A DNA stretch of 29,535 nt from JALRHH01 sp964638875 (GTDB lineage Bacteria > Patescibacteriota > Saccharimonadia > Saccharimonadales > JALRHH01): positions 1-29,535 of the forward strand of contig CAZXBL010000007.1 of the NCBI GenBank assembly GCA_964638875.1. The letters are read 5' to 3'. Positions 1-6,667 of the stretch are shown here, piece after piece. The translations under genes were made by a program, and so were the position numbers. A model generated the notes under the pieces. That model made no database searches and was not told the origin of the DNA. It saw nothing but the letters and a program-made list of their open reading frames with translations. Within the stretch, counting starts at the first letter, position 1, and each line of letters begins with the position of its first letter.

Positions 1-1
1 A

Positions 2-1162
2 AAACTACTCGAAGCCCGTCGGGACATGGGCGATGATGCGCCAGCCATAGAATTCTTAGCGCATCCGAACTTCTACCTAAAAGAGCACGAAATTCGCCAG
101 TACTTTGCTGAGCGTCATACACACCCATTTGATGAGTTCTATCAGTGGCAGCGTGAGCGCTTCAACATACTAATTGAAGAGTACAAGCCAGTTGGTGGCG
201 CCTGGATGGTTGACGGCAAGCAAAAGAAGACAGAAGGGCAGTTGCCAAGCTTTGCTGCTTTTGGTGATAACAAATGGGTTGAGGAAGCGGTCGTATACGT
301 TAACGAACATTTTGCGGATAACCCGGGTAGCACTGACTTCATTTGGCCTACTAGTCATAAAGAGGCAACGACCTGGCTACATGATTTTGTAACACGCCGA
401 CTTGATGCCTACGGGTTACATACTGAACAGTTCCTTAGCGACGCGCCTTGGTTATATCACAGCGCACTCTCTGCCAGCCTAAACATGGGTCTACTTAGCC
501 CCCAGCAAGTGGTAAATGCTGCCTTAAAACGACATGCTGACAATCCCGTACCGTTAGAAAGCCTCGAACCGTTCATCCGGAACATACTGGGACACCGTGA
601 ATTTGTGCGTGGTGTTGGTGTGGTAGGAGGCAAAGCAATTAGCGATGCAAACCCACTAAAGGCAAGTAGGCGCATGACAGCAAATTGGTACGAGGGCAAC
701 ACAGGGCTACCAGTCTTCGACGATCTTATTAACAAGTTGAACGCACATGGTTACGCGCACAACTCTGAAAGACTACTTATTGCGGGTACGCTGATGACGG
801 TTTGTGAGATTCACCCTGCAGATATCAGAAAATGGTTCAGTGAATTGTTCGTGGACACACATGATTGGGCGCTAATACCGCAGCTGTATGCGCTGACTCA
901 ATTTGCCGAAACAACTACATTGCAAGGTGGACCCTATATTTGTACCAGCAAGACCCTGATCGATAAAAGTGACTACCAGCGTGGCGAATGGGCGAACGTA
1001 TGGGATGGGCTATACTGGCGATTTATAGAGAAAAATCGGGCTGTATTCTCCAAGAACCCCAAAATGCGCAGCGTCGTACAACGATTTGATCGTTTGGATG
1101 CGGACCAAAAGCGCATCATGCACTACCGCGCCGAAGACTTCCTGAACAAGTTCACTCAATAG
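2..1162 (+). CDS. Cryptochrome/photolyase-related protein (COG3046 type), 5'-truncated by window edge
   Basis: The reading frame is open from base 2, so the first visible ATG (26) is probably internal; about 386 residues are visible and the family is usually near 500, so the N-terminal antenna-side domain lies upstream. Family features seen: KPVGGAW, HREFVRGV, an IHPADIRKWF segment followed by FVDTHDW, and WDGLYWRF, all typical of the C-terminal FAD-binding half of the bacterial (6-4) photolyase/CryB family (light-driven DNA repair or blue-light sensing). The family usually carries a four-Cys Fe-S cluster here, but only two Cys are present (in TVCEIHP and YICTSK) and the usual CxxC stretch reads DYQRGEWANVWDG. 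Repair versus signalling cannot be decided from sequence. Confidence 0.85.
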   Translation, partial: KLLEARRDMGDDAPAIEFLAHPNFYLKEHEIRQYFAERHTHPFDEFYQWQRERFNILIEEYKPVGGAWMVDGKQKKTEGQLPSFAAFGDNKWVEEAVVYVNEHFADNPGSTDFIWPTSHKEATTWLHDFVTRRLDAYGLHTEQFLSDAPWLYHSALSASLNMGLLSPQQVVNAALKRHADNPVPLESLEPFIRNILGHREFVRGVGVVGGKAISDANPLKASRRMTANWYEGNTGLPVFDDLINKLNAHGYAHNSERLLIAGTLMTVCEIHPADIRKWFSELFVDTHDWALIPQLYALTQFAETTTLQGGPYICTSKTLIDKSDYQRGEWANVWDGLYWRFIEKNRAVFSKNPKMRSVVQRFDRLDADQKRIMHYRAEDFLNKFTQ

Positions 1163-1208
1163 CAACATCTCTAATTATTGTTCAGTTTGTTGCTAAACAT
1201 CGTATACT
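1160..1208 (+). promoter_or_regulatory. mscL promoter with overlapping inverted repeat
   Basis: A -10 TATACT (1203-1208) is preceded by TTGTTC (1178-1183) at a wide 19-base spacing. Perfect 8-base arms TAGCAACA (1160-1167) and TGTTGCTA (1188-1195) flank the -35. They could be an operator or the stem of a weak terminator of the photolyase gene; there is no T-run after the stem. Confidence 0.45.
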
Positions 1209-1242
1209 GAATTTATTGAATGTAAATTCAGGAGTTCAAAGA

Positions 1243-1665
1243 ATGGCAGATAAATCTACAAAAGCAGCTAAGGCAACAGAACGCCGAAAAGCAGTAGCCG
1301 CAAAGGCAGCCAAAGCACGCGAGCATGCACAGAAGCTCAAGGGCAGTGGACCAGGTTTTACAACCTTTGTGCGCCAACAGGGTGTCGTAGGCTTGGCGGT
1401 TGGTCTGGCAATTGGTACCTCAGCAGGTGCAGCTGTGAAATCTATAGTCGATAACTTCATTAACCCAATCGTTGGTTTCTTAGTTGGCGGTGTGTCACTA
1501 GAGAAGCTTAAGTGGGAAACTGGGCTAATGAACAACGGAAAAGAATTAGTGTTTGGTTGGGGCGCGATCATATCAGCGGTCATCACACTGTTAGCAACTG
1601 CATTCGTGATTTACCAACTAATTCATCTAGCAAAGCTCGATAGAATTGATAAAAAGAAGGATTAA
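1243..1665 (+). CDS. mscL: Large-conductance mechanosensitive channel MscL
   Basis: This predicted inner-membrane tension-gated channel releases solutes on hypo-osmotic shock. The 140-residue product has TM1 at about residues 47-75 (GVVGLAVGLAIGTSAGAAVK, then VDNFINPIVGFLVGG, matching the family's AVGVIIG...PxxGxxxGG pattern), a short periplasmic loop, and TM2 at about 102-127, ending in a charged tail. The first 32 residues are unusually Lys/Ala rich, longer than the short amphipathic N-terminus of most MscL. The start is ATG 1243 because AGGAG (1230-1234) sits 8 bases upstream; an in-frame TTG at 1216, 7 bases after the -10, is a less likely leaderless start. First gene of a three-gene operon. 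Confidence 0.85.
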   Translation: MADKSTKAAKATERRKAVAAKAAKAREHAQKLKGSGPGFTTFVRQQGVVGLAVGLAIGTSAGAAVKSIVDNFINPIVGFLVGGVSLEKLKWETGLMNNGKELVFGWGAIISAVITLLATAFVIYQLIHLAKLDRIDKKKD

Positions 1666-1667
1666 TC

Positions 1668-1940
1668 ATGACAGCAATTGAAAAAGTGTTACTTCGTAAA
1701 GACGCTGCGTCACTAGTTGTTGCTGTTACTCTGGCGATGACTGTCGGTTTTTTCTTGTCTACTCTTACGAATCCGCTGACATTCTATGTTACATTAACGA
1801 ATCATGGACAGGCTGGGCCACCTGTGGGTGACATGCTTTTACAGTCAGTTATCTCATTCGTGGCTCAACTAGTTGTCCTTGAACTTTTAGTGCGGCTTGT
1901 GATTTTGACACGAGGACGTCTCTACAAGAAAGGCAAGTGA
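1668..1940 (+). CDS. Small two-helix membrane protein, unknown function
   Basis: No family recognised. The 90-residue product has two hydrophobic segments, about residues 13-32 (ASLVVAVTLAMTVGFFLSTL) and 58-80 (LQSVISFVAQLVVLELLVRL), joined by a polar loop, with a basic C-terminus. It starts 2 bases after the mscL stop and its TGA overlaps the msrB ATG, so it is translationally coupled on both sides. The arrangement suggests a role beside MscL in the membrane, perhaps as an accessory protein; that is inference from position only. One of only two genes here that use TGA as stop. Confidence 0.7.
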   Translation: MTAIEKVLLRKDAASLVVAVTLAMTVGFFLSTLTNPLTFYVTLTNHGQAGPPVGDMLLQSVISFVAQLVVLELLVRLVILTRGRLYKKGK

Positions 1941-2338
1941 TGGGCAACGCGCCACAGCAGCAGAACCCAAACTTAACCGAAGAACAAAAGAGAGTGCTCT
2001 TCCTAAAAGGGACAGAAGTACCCGGCACAGGAAAATACCTCGATCATAACGAGGCGGGCATGTATACCTGTGCCAACTGTGGCGCAGAGCTATTTAGGAG
2101 TGATACTAAATATGAATCCCGCACACCAGGTCTAATTGGTTGGCCGAGCTTTTCGGATCCCGCAAACAACGAGGCGGTAGAGCTACGAGTGGACGACGAT
2201 GGCGGGATGAATCGCACTGAAGTCATTTGCAGGAATTGTGGCTCACACCTCGGGCACGTCTTTGAAGCTAGTGACTCACCGAACGGTCAGCACTATTGCG
2301 TAAATTCAGTATGCCTGGGCTTCAGCCCGGAAAATTAA
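1940..2338 (+). CDS. msrB: Peptide methionine-(R)-S-oxide reductase MsrB
   Basis: The enzyme reduces methionine-R-sulfoxide in proteins, repairing oxidative damage. The 132-residue product has the structural zinc site as CANC (Cys44, Cys47) and CRNC (Cys97, Cys100), the signature GWPSF, the GHVF segment, and the catalytic Cys120 in HYCVNS, all in family order. Length is typical for a stand-alone MsrB. ATG 1940 overlaps the upstream TGA, with AAAGG at 1929-1933; GTG 1937 directly before it is an alternative. There is no signal peptide, so it should be cytoplasmic. Co-transcription with mscL suggests a combined envelope/oxidative stress operon. Confidence 0.95.
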   Translation: MGNAPQQQNPNLTEEQKRVLFLKGTEVPGTGKYLDHNEAGMYTCANCGAELFRSDTKYESRTPGLIGWPSFSDPANNEAVELRVDDDGGMNRTEVICRNCGSHLGHVFEASDSPNGQHYCVNSVCLGFSPEN

Positions 2339-2345
2339 AAATCTT

Positions 2346-2367
2346 AATACTACTTACTCGTAGTATT
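2346..2367. terminator. Probable bidirectional terminator between msrB and the HxlR gene
   Basis: Perfect 8-base arms AATACTAC (2346-2353) and GTAGTATT (2360-2367) enclose a 6-base loop in the 15-base gap between convergent genes; the second arm runs into TTTGTT on the plus strand, while on the minus strand a T-run follows a few bases later. The stem is AT-rich and its second arm overlaps the end of the HxlR gene, so strength is uncertain. Confidence 0.45.
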
Positions 2368-2701
2368 TGTTGCCCCATATTGCCATAGACCGAAGGACAG
2401 GGATTAAATCCTGTCCTTTTTCGGTTAGGGCGTATTCAATGCGAGGTGGTACTTCGTTAAATCGTTTTTTAGTAACGATGCCGTGAGACTCTAGGTCATC
2501 TAAGCGTTGGCTAAGGGTACGAGGGTTAATTTTAGGTACAGCTTCTTCAAATTCGCAAAAGCGCTTAGGCCCAGCTGCTAATTCTTTTAGCAGCAGTGAA
2601 GTCCACTTGGCGCCAATTACTTCCATAGCCGCTGCAACACACCCAATACGAGGTTCGATTGGTGCGGTTTTACTGAGGTCAGGTGTAGTTGATAATTTCA
2701 T
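2354..2701 (-). CDS. HxlR-family winged-helix transcriptional regulator
   Basis: The 115-residue product fits the HxlR family: conserved N-terminal Cys21 in RIGCVAAAMEVIGAKW, then SLLLKEL, GPKRFCEFEE, INPRTLSQRLDDLESHGIV (recognition helix) and the wing PPRIEYALTEKG. HxlR proteins often sense electrophiles, disulfide stress or formaldehyde through this Cys and repress a neighbouring oxidoreductase. That fits here: an FMN reductase gene is divergent, 160 bases away, with palindromes between. A -10 TATACT (2717-2712 on the minus strand) lies 10 bases before the start codon and inside the first palindrome, so autoregulation is likely. No Shine-Dalgarno is seen. Confidence 0.9.
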   Translation of the reverse strand: MKLSTTPDLSKTAPIEPRIGCVAAAMEVIGAKWTSLLLKELAAGPKRFCEFEEAVPKINPRTLSQRLDDLESHGIVTKKRFNEVPPRIEYALTEKGQDLIPVLRSMAIWGNKYYE

Positions 2702-2703
2702 GA

Positions 2704-2768
2704 CTTTACAAAGTATAGCTACGGCTCTATACTAGATAGAGTTAACTATACAAAATATAGCATAAAAT
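2704..2768. promoter_or_regulatory. Divergent promoter region with three palindromic operator-like sites
   Basis: Site 1: CTTTA-N5-TATAG (2704-2718), imperfect, over the HxlR -10. Site 2: CTCTAT-N5-ATAGAG (2725-2741), perfect. Site 3: CTATA-N5-TATAG (2746-2760), perfect, just before a plus-strand -10 TAAAAT (2763-2768). The centres lie at about 2711, 2733 and 2753, i.e. spaced roughly two helical turns apart, which would put bound dimers on one face of the DNA. Sites 1 and 3 share a 13-mer with one mismatch. Confidence 0.6.
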
Positions 2769-2861
2769 CTTATGTATGTCTATGAGTGATAGTTTTCAAT
2801 GATAGAAACCTGCAGGCTTCATCTCTAAACCAACAATAATTGAAAGATGGAGTTATTAATT

Positions 2862-3416
2862 ATGTCTAATATTCTTGTAGTAATTGGCAGCGCCCGAAAG
2901 GGACGTGTGGCCGACAAAGTACTCGAGTACATTAAAAGTGATCTTGAAAGCCGAGGGGACGTTTCCTACACGGTTGCAGATCTAAAGGAGGCAAACCTCC
3001 CATTCTTCGAGAATGAGAACTCACCAACCTCACCCGAATATGTAATCACTGACCCACAGGTAGCTGCATGGAGTCAGCAAGTGCAAGCTGCAGACAGCGT
3101 ATTGTTTATAACGCCTGAGTATAATCACACTTTAAGCGCTATTCAGAAGAATGCAATCGATTCACTTGGGCCTGATTGGATTGAGAAGCCTGTCTCAGCA
3201 GTTGCATATGGCTGGAGTGGGGGATCATTGGCGGTACTGACCCTACGTGAAGTGCTTGAAAACGTAAAAGCTGATGTAAAACATAGTATTGCACAACTTG
3301 GTTTCATGAAAGATCTTAACCCAGATGGCAGTTTGCTCGACGAAGAAAGTGTGAACACACAGATCTCTGCAGCAATTGACGAAATCGTAGCAAAAGTACC
3401 CGTCGCAGCTATCTAA
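2862..3416 (+). CDS. NADPH-dependent FMN reductase / flavodoxin-fold oxidoreductase
   Basis: This predicted cytoplasmic flavoenzyme uses NAD(P)H to reduce FMN, quinones or azo/nitro compounds. In the 184-residue product the phosphate-binding loop GSARKGR (residues 9-15) follows the first beta strand ILVVI, and PEYNHT (85-90) with the YGWSGGS segment forms the rest of the FMN pocket, as in the COG0431 family. ATG 2862 is preferred over the in-frame ATG 2847 because GGAG (2849-2852) lies 9 bases before it. A leader of about 85 bases separates it from the -10. Probably controlled by the divergent HxlR regulator as a detoxification enzyme. Confidence 0.88.
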   Translation: MSNILVVIGSARKGRVADKVLEYIKSDLESRGDVSYTVADLKEANLPFFENENSPTSPEYVITDPQVAAWSQQVQAADSVLFITPEYNHTLSAIQKNAIDSLGPDWIEKPVSAVAYGWSGGSLAVLTLREVLENVKADVKHSIAQLGFMKDLNPDGSLLDEESVNTQISAAIDEIVAKVPVAAI

Positions 3417-3419
3417 GCT

Positions 3420-3452
3420 ATAAAAATTGTGGATTTATTCCGCTATTTTTAT
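3420..3452 (+). terminator. Terminator of the FMN reductase gene
   Basis: Two 14-base arms (3420-3433 and 3439-3452) form a stem with 12 Watson-Crick pairs, one G-T pair and one mismatch around a 5-base loop. The outer part is an A-tract facing a T-tract, as in a bidirectional intrinsic terminator. It starts 3 bases after the stop codon. Confidence 0.65.
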
Positions 3453-3475
3453 TCCCTTTGCCAGGAAAGAGCAGC

Positions 3476-3583
3476 CCGAGTACACCGTCTCTCCGTTTAA
3501 TTGGAGACGGTGTACTCGGCGCGACTCGGGGTCCCCAAGAAACCTGTTTCTTGGGGTGGGGTGTGAGAACCTATCCGGGTTCT
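3476..3583. other. Array of three strong hairpins between convergent genes
   Basis: Three non-overlapping inverted repeats follow one another: a perfect 16-bp stem (3476-3491 with 3504-3519, 12-base loop), a perfect 10-bp stem CCCCAAGAAA/TTTCTTGGGG (3533-3556, loop CCTG), and a 6-bp stem AGAACC/GGTTCT (3566-3583). None has a T-run, and a proper terminator already precedes them. The segment is GC-richer than its surroundings. It may be a structured RNA, a terminator/processing region for the convergent vanY transcript, or a mobile palindromic repeat; no RNA family is recognised. Confidence 0.6.
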
Positions 3584-3587
3584 TTCA

Positions 3588-4346
3588 TTAAAGGTAATTT
3601 GGCGCAGCAGGGAGCCCAAAGAACTCTTCCAGAGTTTGGGTTCCTTTTTCGTGCATTTCGGTGGCGAGTTCAACCCCCACGTAACGGATGTGCCAGGGTT
3701 CGTATCGGTAGCCGGTGACAGCTTGCTTGCCTTCCGGATAGCGAATAATAAATCCGTATTTGTAGGCGTTGGCAGTCACCCATTTGCCAGGAGCAGTGGT
3801 GCCAAAACAATCCTCAATACCACAACCACCGCCACCGACGTCAACACCAAGTCCGGTTTGGTGTTCGCTGGTACCAGGCCGAGCACTTTGGGTGTCAGCC
3901 ACCGTCTTGCCGTACGTCTTTACTTCGTTGTTGTAGACAGAGACTTGGGTATTGTATGAGCGGTAACCACTTAATGGGCTAATAGTCAGATTTTCTGCTT
4001 CCGCGCCGGTAATGAGGTTTGTCAGCGCTGTTGCTGCCTCTTTGCGTAGCTGCTGCCCGCCACCCACACTCACCAGGTCGGCTGGTGCGTAGGTTTTTGG
4101 ATTAAGGGGACGTAGTTTGTTCACTACAACCCAGGTACTGGTAACGTCGTCGATTGAGTACTTCTTTTTATCAAATTCAGGTTCGGCAACCTTTTCTTCT
4201 GGTTTTGTTTCGGCCGGCGGTGTAGTCGTGTGCTGAGTCACTTGCTTAGCTGGCTCGTCTTTCAGAAAAAGCACGTATGCAGGCCCACCGACAATAACTG
4301 CGACGAATGCACCAAGCGCTAATGCTGATTTGATACTCATATACAT
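3588..4346 (-). CDS. Membrane-anchored VanY-type D-alanyl-D-alanine carboxypeptidase
   Basis: This predicted zinc peptidase trims D-Ala from peptidoglycan stem peptides outside the cell membrane. The 252-residue product has an N-terminal signal anchor (about residues 8-29, ALALGAFVAVIVGGPAYVLF), a Pro/Glu/Lys-rich linker (about 35-60), then the M15B catalytic domain: SGYRS, the zinc motif SEHQTGLGVDV (SxHxxGxxxD) and EPWHIRYVG with the last zinc His. Length and layout are typical. Start: ATG 4346 or in-frame ATG 4340; a -10 TAGTAC (4355-4350) would favour 4340 as leaderless. It faces orn back to back with about 32 bases between. For a CPR episymbiont, wall trimming of self or host are both possible. 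Confidence 0.9.
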   Translation of the reverse strand: MYMSIKSALALGAFVAVIVGGPAYVLFLKDEPAKQVTQHTTTPPAETKPEEKVAEPEFDKKKYSIDDVTSTWVVVNKLRPLNPKTYAPADLVSVGGGQQLRKEAATALTNLITGAEAENLTISPLSGYRSYNTQVSVYNNEVKTYGKTVADTQSARPGTSEHQTGLGVDVGGGGCGIEDCFGTTAPGKWVTANAYKYGFIIRYPEGKQAVTGYRYEPWHIRYVGVELATEMHEKGTQTLEEFFGLPAAPNYL

Positions 4347-4349
4347 ATG

Positions 4350-4370
4350 GTACTACACAGATGGTATACT
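4350..4370. promoter_or_regulatory. Back-to-back -10 elements for vanY-like gene and orn
   Basis: TATACT (4365-4370) lies 8 bases before the orn ATG 4379. On the minus strand TAGTAC (4355-4350) lies 9 bases before ATG 4340. No clear -35 is seen for either. Both transcripts would be leaderless or nearly so. Confidence 0.45.
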
Positions 4371-4378
4371 CAGTCGTA

Positions 4379-4927
4379 ATGAATATAGATAAAAACGCCG
4401 TTCCAACCAAGTTGTTATGGGTAGATCTGGAAATGACTGGCCTTGACACCCAAAATGATGTAATTATAGAGGTAGCGATAGAGGTTACTGATTTTAATTT
4501 TAAAACTCTGGCTCAGTACGAAGCGATCATTCACCACCCTGATGATGTATTAGAACGGGCAAATGACTGGGCAAAGGAGCAGCATGCAAAAAGTGGCCTA
4601 ACCGAACGCGTCAGAACCGAAGGCCGTAATGAGCGCGATGTTGTTCATGAACTTGTCGGCTTTATTCAGGCACAATTTGGCGACGAACCAGCCGTAATGG
4701 CAGGGAACTCCATCCACAATGACAGAAACTTTGTAAAACGATGGTGGCCAGAAGTTGATGAACTACTACATTACCGCATGTTAGACGTCAGTGCCTGGAA
4801 GGTGTTAATGCAGGCAAAATATGATGCCAAATTTGAGAAAAAAGAAGTCCATCGTGCCTTTGACGACATCCAGGCTAGTATCGCGGAACTGCAATATTAT
4901 CTGGAATGGTTTCACAAACAAGTATAA
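4379..4927 (+). CDS. orn: Oligoribonuclease (DEDDh 3'-5' exoribonuclease)
   Basis: The enzyme degrades short RNA oligomers, including the pGpG released from c-di-GMP, to mononucleotides in the cytoplasm. The 182-residue product has all catalytic motifs: WVDLEMTGLD near residue 15 (first Asp and Glu), GNSIHNDRNF (second Asp), and HRAFDDI (His and last Asp of DEDDh). Also typical are MLDVSAWK and the short HAKSGLTERV segment. Length matches E. coli Orn (about 181). ATG 4379 is chosen because the -10 TATACT ends 8 bases before it; in-frame ATG 4361 precedes the -10 itself and could not be in that transcript. Confidence 0.95.
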   Translation: MNIDKNAVPTKLLWVDLEMTGLDTQNDVIIEVAIEVTDFNFKTLAQYEAIIHHPDDVLERANDWAKEQHAKSGLTERVRTEGRNERDVVHELVGFIQAQFGDEPAVMAGNSIHNDRNFVKRWWPEVDELLHYRMLDVSAWKVLMQAKYDAKFEKKEVHRAFDDIQASIAELQYYLEWFHKQV

Positions 4928-5002
4928 GCAATTAGTGACAAATCTCACGGTCGCTGTGTGATAAAAACGCTACACTTACTCCACCTAAGCAGGAGCACAT
5001 TG

Positions 5003-5488
5003 GTGACAGCATTTGCAATTGAACAAGTTAGGGGAGAACTACCCCCAACAATATTTAATCCCATGGTCTCTTTGGTTAAGAAACTTCCCAATAATTCTGA
5101 ATTTAATGATAAATCATACCCTGAAATCCATGCGCACTTTAACGCTAAGACTAAGGACTCTGACCCCACTACTGCGCTATTCGTAGCCCAACGACGAATG
5201 CCTCTAGCAGGGCATACAGTGGGTTTGGCTGGTGTTGAGATTCACGATGATGTAGCACGAGTGACAGAGCTTGTGGTAGATGACCGTGTACGGGGCAATC
5301 GCGTTGGCTGGCAACTATTAAAGTTTGTCGCCGAGTGGGCAGATGAGCACAACGCTAACACTATTGAAGTATCGCCACCTCCTAAACCAAACAGTATTGA
5401 GGAGGCATGGTTGCAAGAAATGGGCTTTGCTATTGAAGAAGGCACCCCACGCATGGGTCTCGAAGATAGCCAGCTAATCAAACACTAG
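5003..5488 (+). CDS. GNAT-family N-acetyltransferase
   Basis: This predicted acetyl-CoA-dependent acetyltransferase of unknown substrate has 161 residues. Motif A is clear: VTELVVDDRVRGNRVGWQLL, with the (R/Q)xxGx(G/A)-like turn RGNRVG that binds the pyrophosphate of CoA, followed by a helix (FVAEWADEH) and strand (TIEVSPP). The C-terminal WLQEMGFAIEEG matches the usual GF motif near the end of GNATs. GTG 5003 is chosen because AGGAG (4991-4995) lies 7 bases upstream, and a possible -10 TACACT lies at 4970-4975; an in-frame GTG at 4958 would precede that promoter. It follows orn by 75 bases. Confidence 0.8.
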   Translation: MTAFAIEQVRGELPPTIFNPMVSLVKKLPNNSEFNDKSYPEIHAHFNAKTKDSDPTTALFVAQRRMPLAGHTVGLAGVEIHDDVARVTELVVDDRVRGNRVGWQLLKFVAEWADEHNANTIEVSPPPKPNSIEEAWLQEMGFAIEEGTPRMGLEDSQLIKH

Positions 5489-5522
5489 TCTAAACCTCTC
5501 TAGCATTGTATCCTGGTGCTAT

Positions 5523-5870
5523 ATGTTAGATCACAAGTCGGTCGAAGAATATGTGTTAAGCATGTCGAACGCAGTGCGCGATTATCCTTTTGGCGAAGAA
5601 GTCGCCGTTTACAAAGTCAATGATAAGATGTTCGCGCTTATACCTGAAGGTAAGGCGCCAGTTCGTATCAGCCTAAAATGCGACCCGCAGCTCAGCGTAC
5701 TACTACGCGATAAATACGAGTCAGTCATGGCGGGCTACCATCTAAATAAGAAACATTGGAACACAATTGTACTCAGCGGGCAGTTACCGTGGGAAGAAAT
5801 ACAAGGTTTAATCCTGCACAGCTACAACCTCGTAGCAGGTATAGACACTACGATTCCGTCAGCCGAATAG
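5523..5870 (+). CDS. MmcQ/YjbR-family protein (CyaY-like fold)
   Basis: The 115-residue product matches the COG2315 family: an N-terminal helix with EEYVLSMSNAVRDYPFGEEVAVYKVNDKMFALI, the core strand RISLKCDP, and the family hallmark GYHLNKKHWNTI near residue 72-83. Members fold like frataxin/CyaY and double-wing DNA-binding proteins; their cellular role is not firmly established. Length is typical. TATCCT (5509-5514) lies 8 bases before the ATG and there is no Shine-Dalgarno, so the mRNA is probably leaderless. It sits between an acetyltransferase and an orphan gene and shows no clear operon link. Confidence 0.88.
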   Translation: MLDHKSVEEYVLSMSNAVRDYPFGEEVAVYKVNDKMFALIPEGKAPVRISLKCDPQLSVLLRDKYESVMAGYHLNKKHWNTIVLSGQLPWEEIQGLILHSYNLVAGIDTTIPSAE

Positions 5871-5872
5871 TA

Positions 5873-5904
5873 TTGAAAAATACAGATAATATGTTATTAT
5901 CTGT
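5873..5904 (+). promoter_or_regulatory. Promoter with a perfect 23-bp palindromic operator
   Basis: TTGAAA (5873-5878), 16-base spacer, TATTAT (5895-5900), then ATG 7 bases later. A perfect inverted repeat with 10-base arms, ACAGATAATA (5882-5891) and TATTATCTGT (5895-5904) around TGT, covers most of the spacer and the whole -10. A repressor bound here would block RNA polymerase. The regulator is not evident in the window. Confidence 0.7.
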
Positions 5905-5907
5905 CTG

Positions 5908-6663
5908 ATGATTAATAGAGAAGTCCGCCAAGCAGCCTTAGCAGTCCGCCAGGGGGAGAGACCAGCTCCAACAGCGCATATTAAGCCAGCCCTTTATGGG
6001 TTGCTGGCAAGAGTCATGGATCCTGAACTTCTGGACGAGAAATTACATTCTGACAGACAACCTACAAGTTTCTATGAATTAGATGCTATGCTTTTCAGAT
6101 CCTTAGGTAAATCTGCCAGTGAAGGACTTTCAGCCCTTAGCCAGACAGAGCAAGATGATGTCTCTGGCTTAATTGACAGGCGTATAAACTCTGCCAGAGA
6201 TCTTCAGAGAACTATATCATTTAGTAACGTCCTAAGTCGGCTCAGGCAAGGGAGCGGAACAGCCGCCGCAGCCGAGGTCATGACCCTACGCACCATTGCT
6301 CGTGAACAAGCAATCGGCAGTGTTGTTACAGAAGAGGCGATATATGCATCAGGCCGAGTCCCGCGTGCTTTAGCCTCAATCCACCTACGCAGCCTTCCCA
6401 CAGCGGTGCGGGGCTATGCAAAGTGGTCACTGTCTGAAAGCGGCGACGGAGGTGATATCTTTGCGCCCCAGGAAGCAACTTGGGACGCAACCACAGGCTT
6501 AAGGTTGGCAAAGGTACCCGATGACCTCATCCCAGGGCGCGAGACTCCAGATATAGAGCCCCAGATCGGCTGTCCAGCCACACTCGTAAGTGGTTATTTG
6601 CAGCGTGTACATCAAATTGCAGCAACTAATGCGCTGGAAGCAGGGCTGCTTAAAACTTCGTAA
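5908..6663 (+). CDS. Hypothetical protein, operator-controlled
   Basis: No family recognised. The 251-residue product is soluble with no signal peptide or membrane segment. The first half is helical and polar (REVRQAALAVRQGERPAP; SARDLQRTISFSNVLSRLRQ). The C-terminal third is rich in Gly/Pro/Asp and contains PQIGCPATLVSGYLQR, with the only Cys of the protein. The start ATG 5908 lies 7 bases after the -10, so translation is probably leaderless. The strong palindrome over the promoter shows it is regulated, probably kept off under some condition. The converging gene at 6668 ends 4 bases away. Confidence 0.65.
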   Translation: MINREVRQAALAVRQGERPAPTAHIKPALYGLLARVMDPELLDEKLHSDRQPTSFYELDAMLFRSLGKSASEGLSALSQTEQDDVSGLIDRRINSARDLQRTISFSNVLSRLRQGSGTAAAAEVMTLRTIAREQAIGSVVTEEAIYASGRVPRALASIHLRSLPTAVRGYAKWSLSESGDGGDIFAPQEATWDATTGLRLAKVPDDLIPGRETPDIEPQIGCPATLVSGYLQRVHQIAATNALEAGLLKTS

Positions 6664-6667
6664 TCAA

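Noticed and set aside
1938..1940. Recoding of UGA as Gly, as in some CPR phyla
   Set aside because: UGA ends the genes at 1940 and 19179 at sensible lengths and no in-frame UGA occurs in conserved genes, so it acts as a stop.
3566..3583. GGGTTC as part of a tRNA T-arm
   Set aside because: No cloverleaf, anticodon arm or acceptor stem can be formed around it.
3458..3718. Plus-strand open frame of 86 codons
   Set aside because: It runs across the hairpin array and antisense to the 3' end of the VanY-type gene; composition is driven by the stems, and there is no promoter or start signal.
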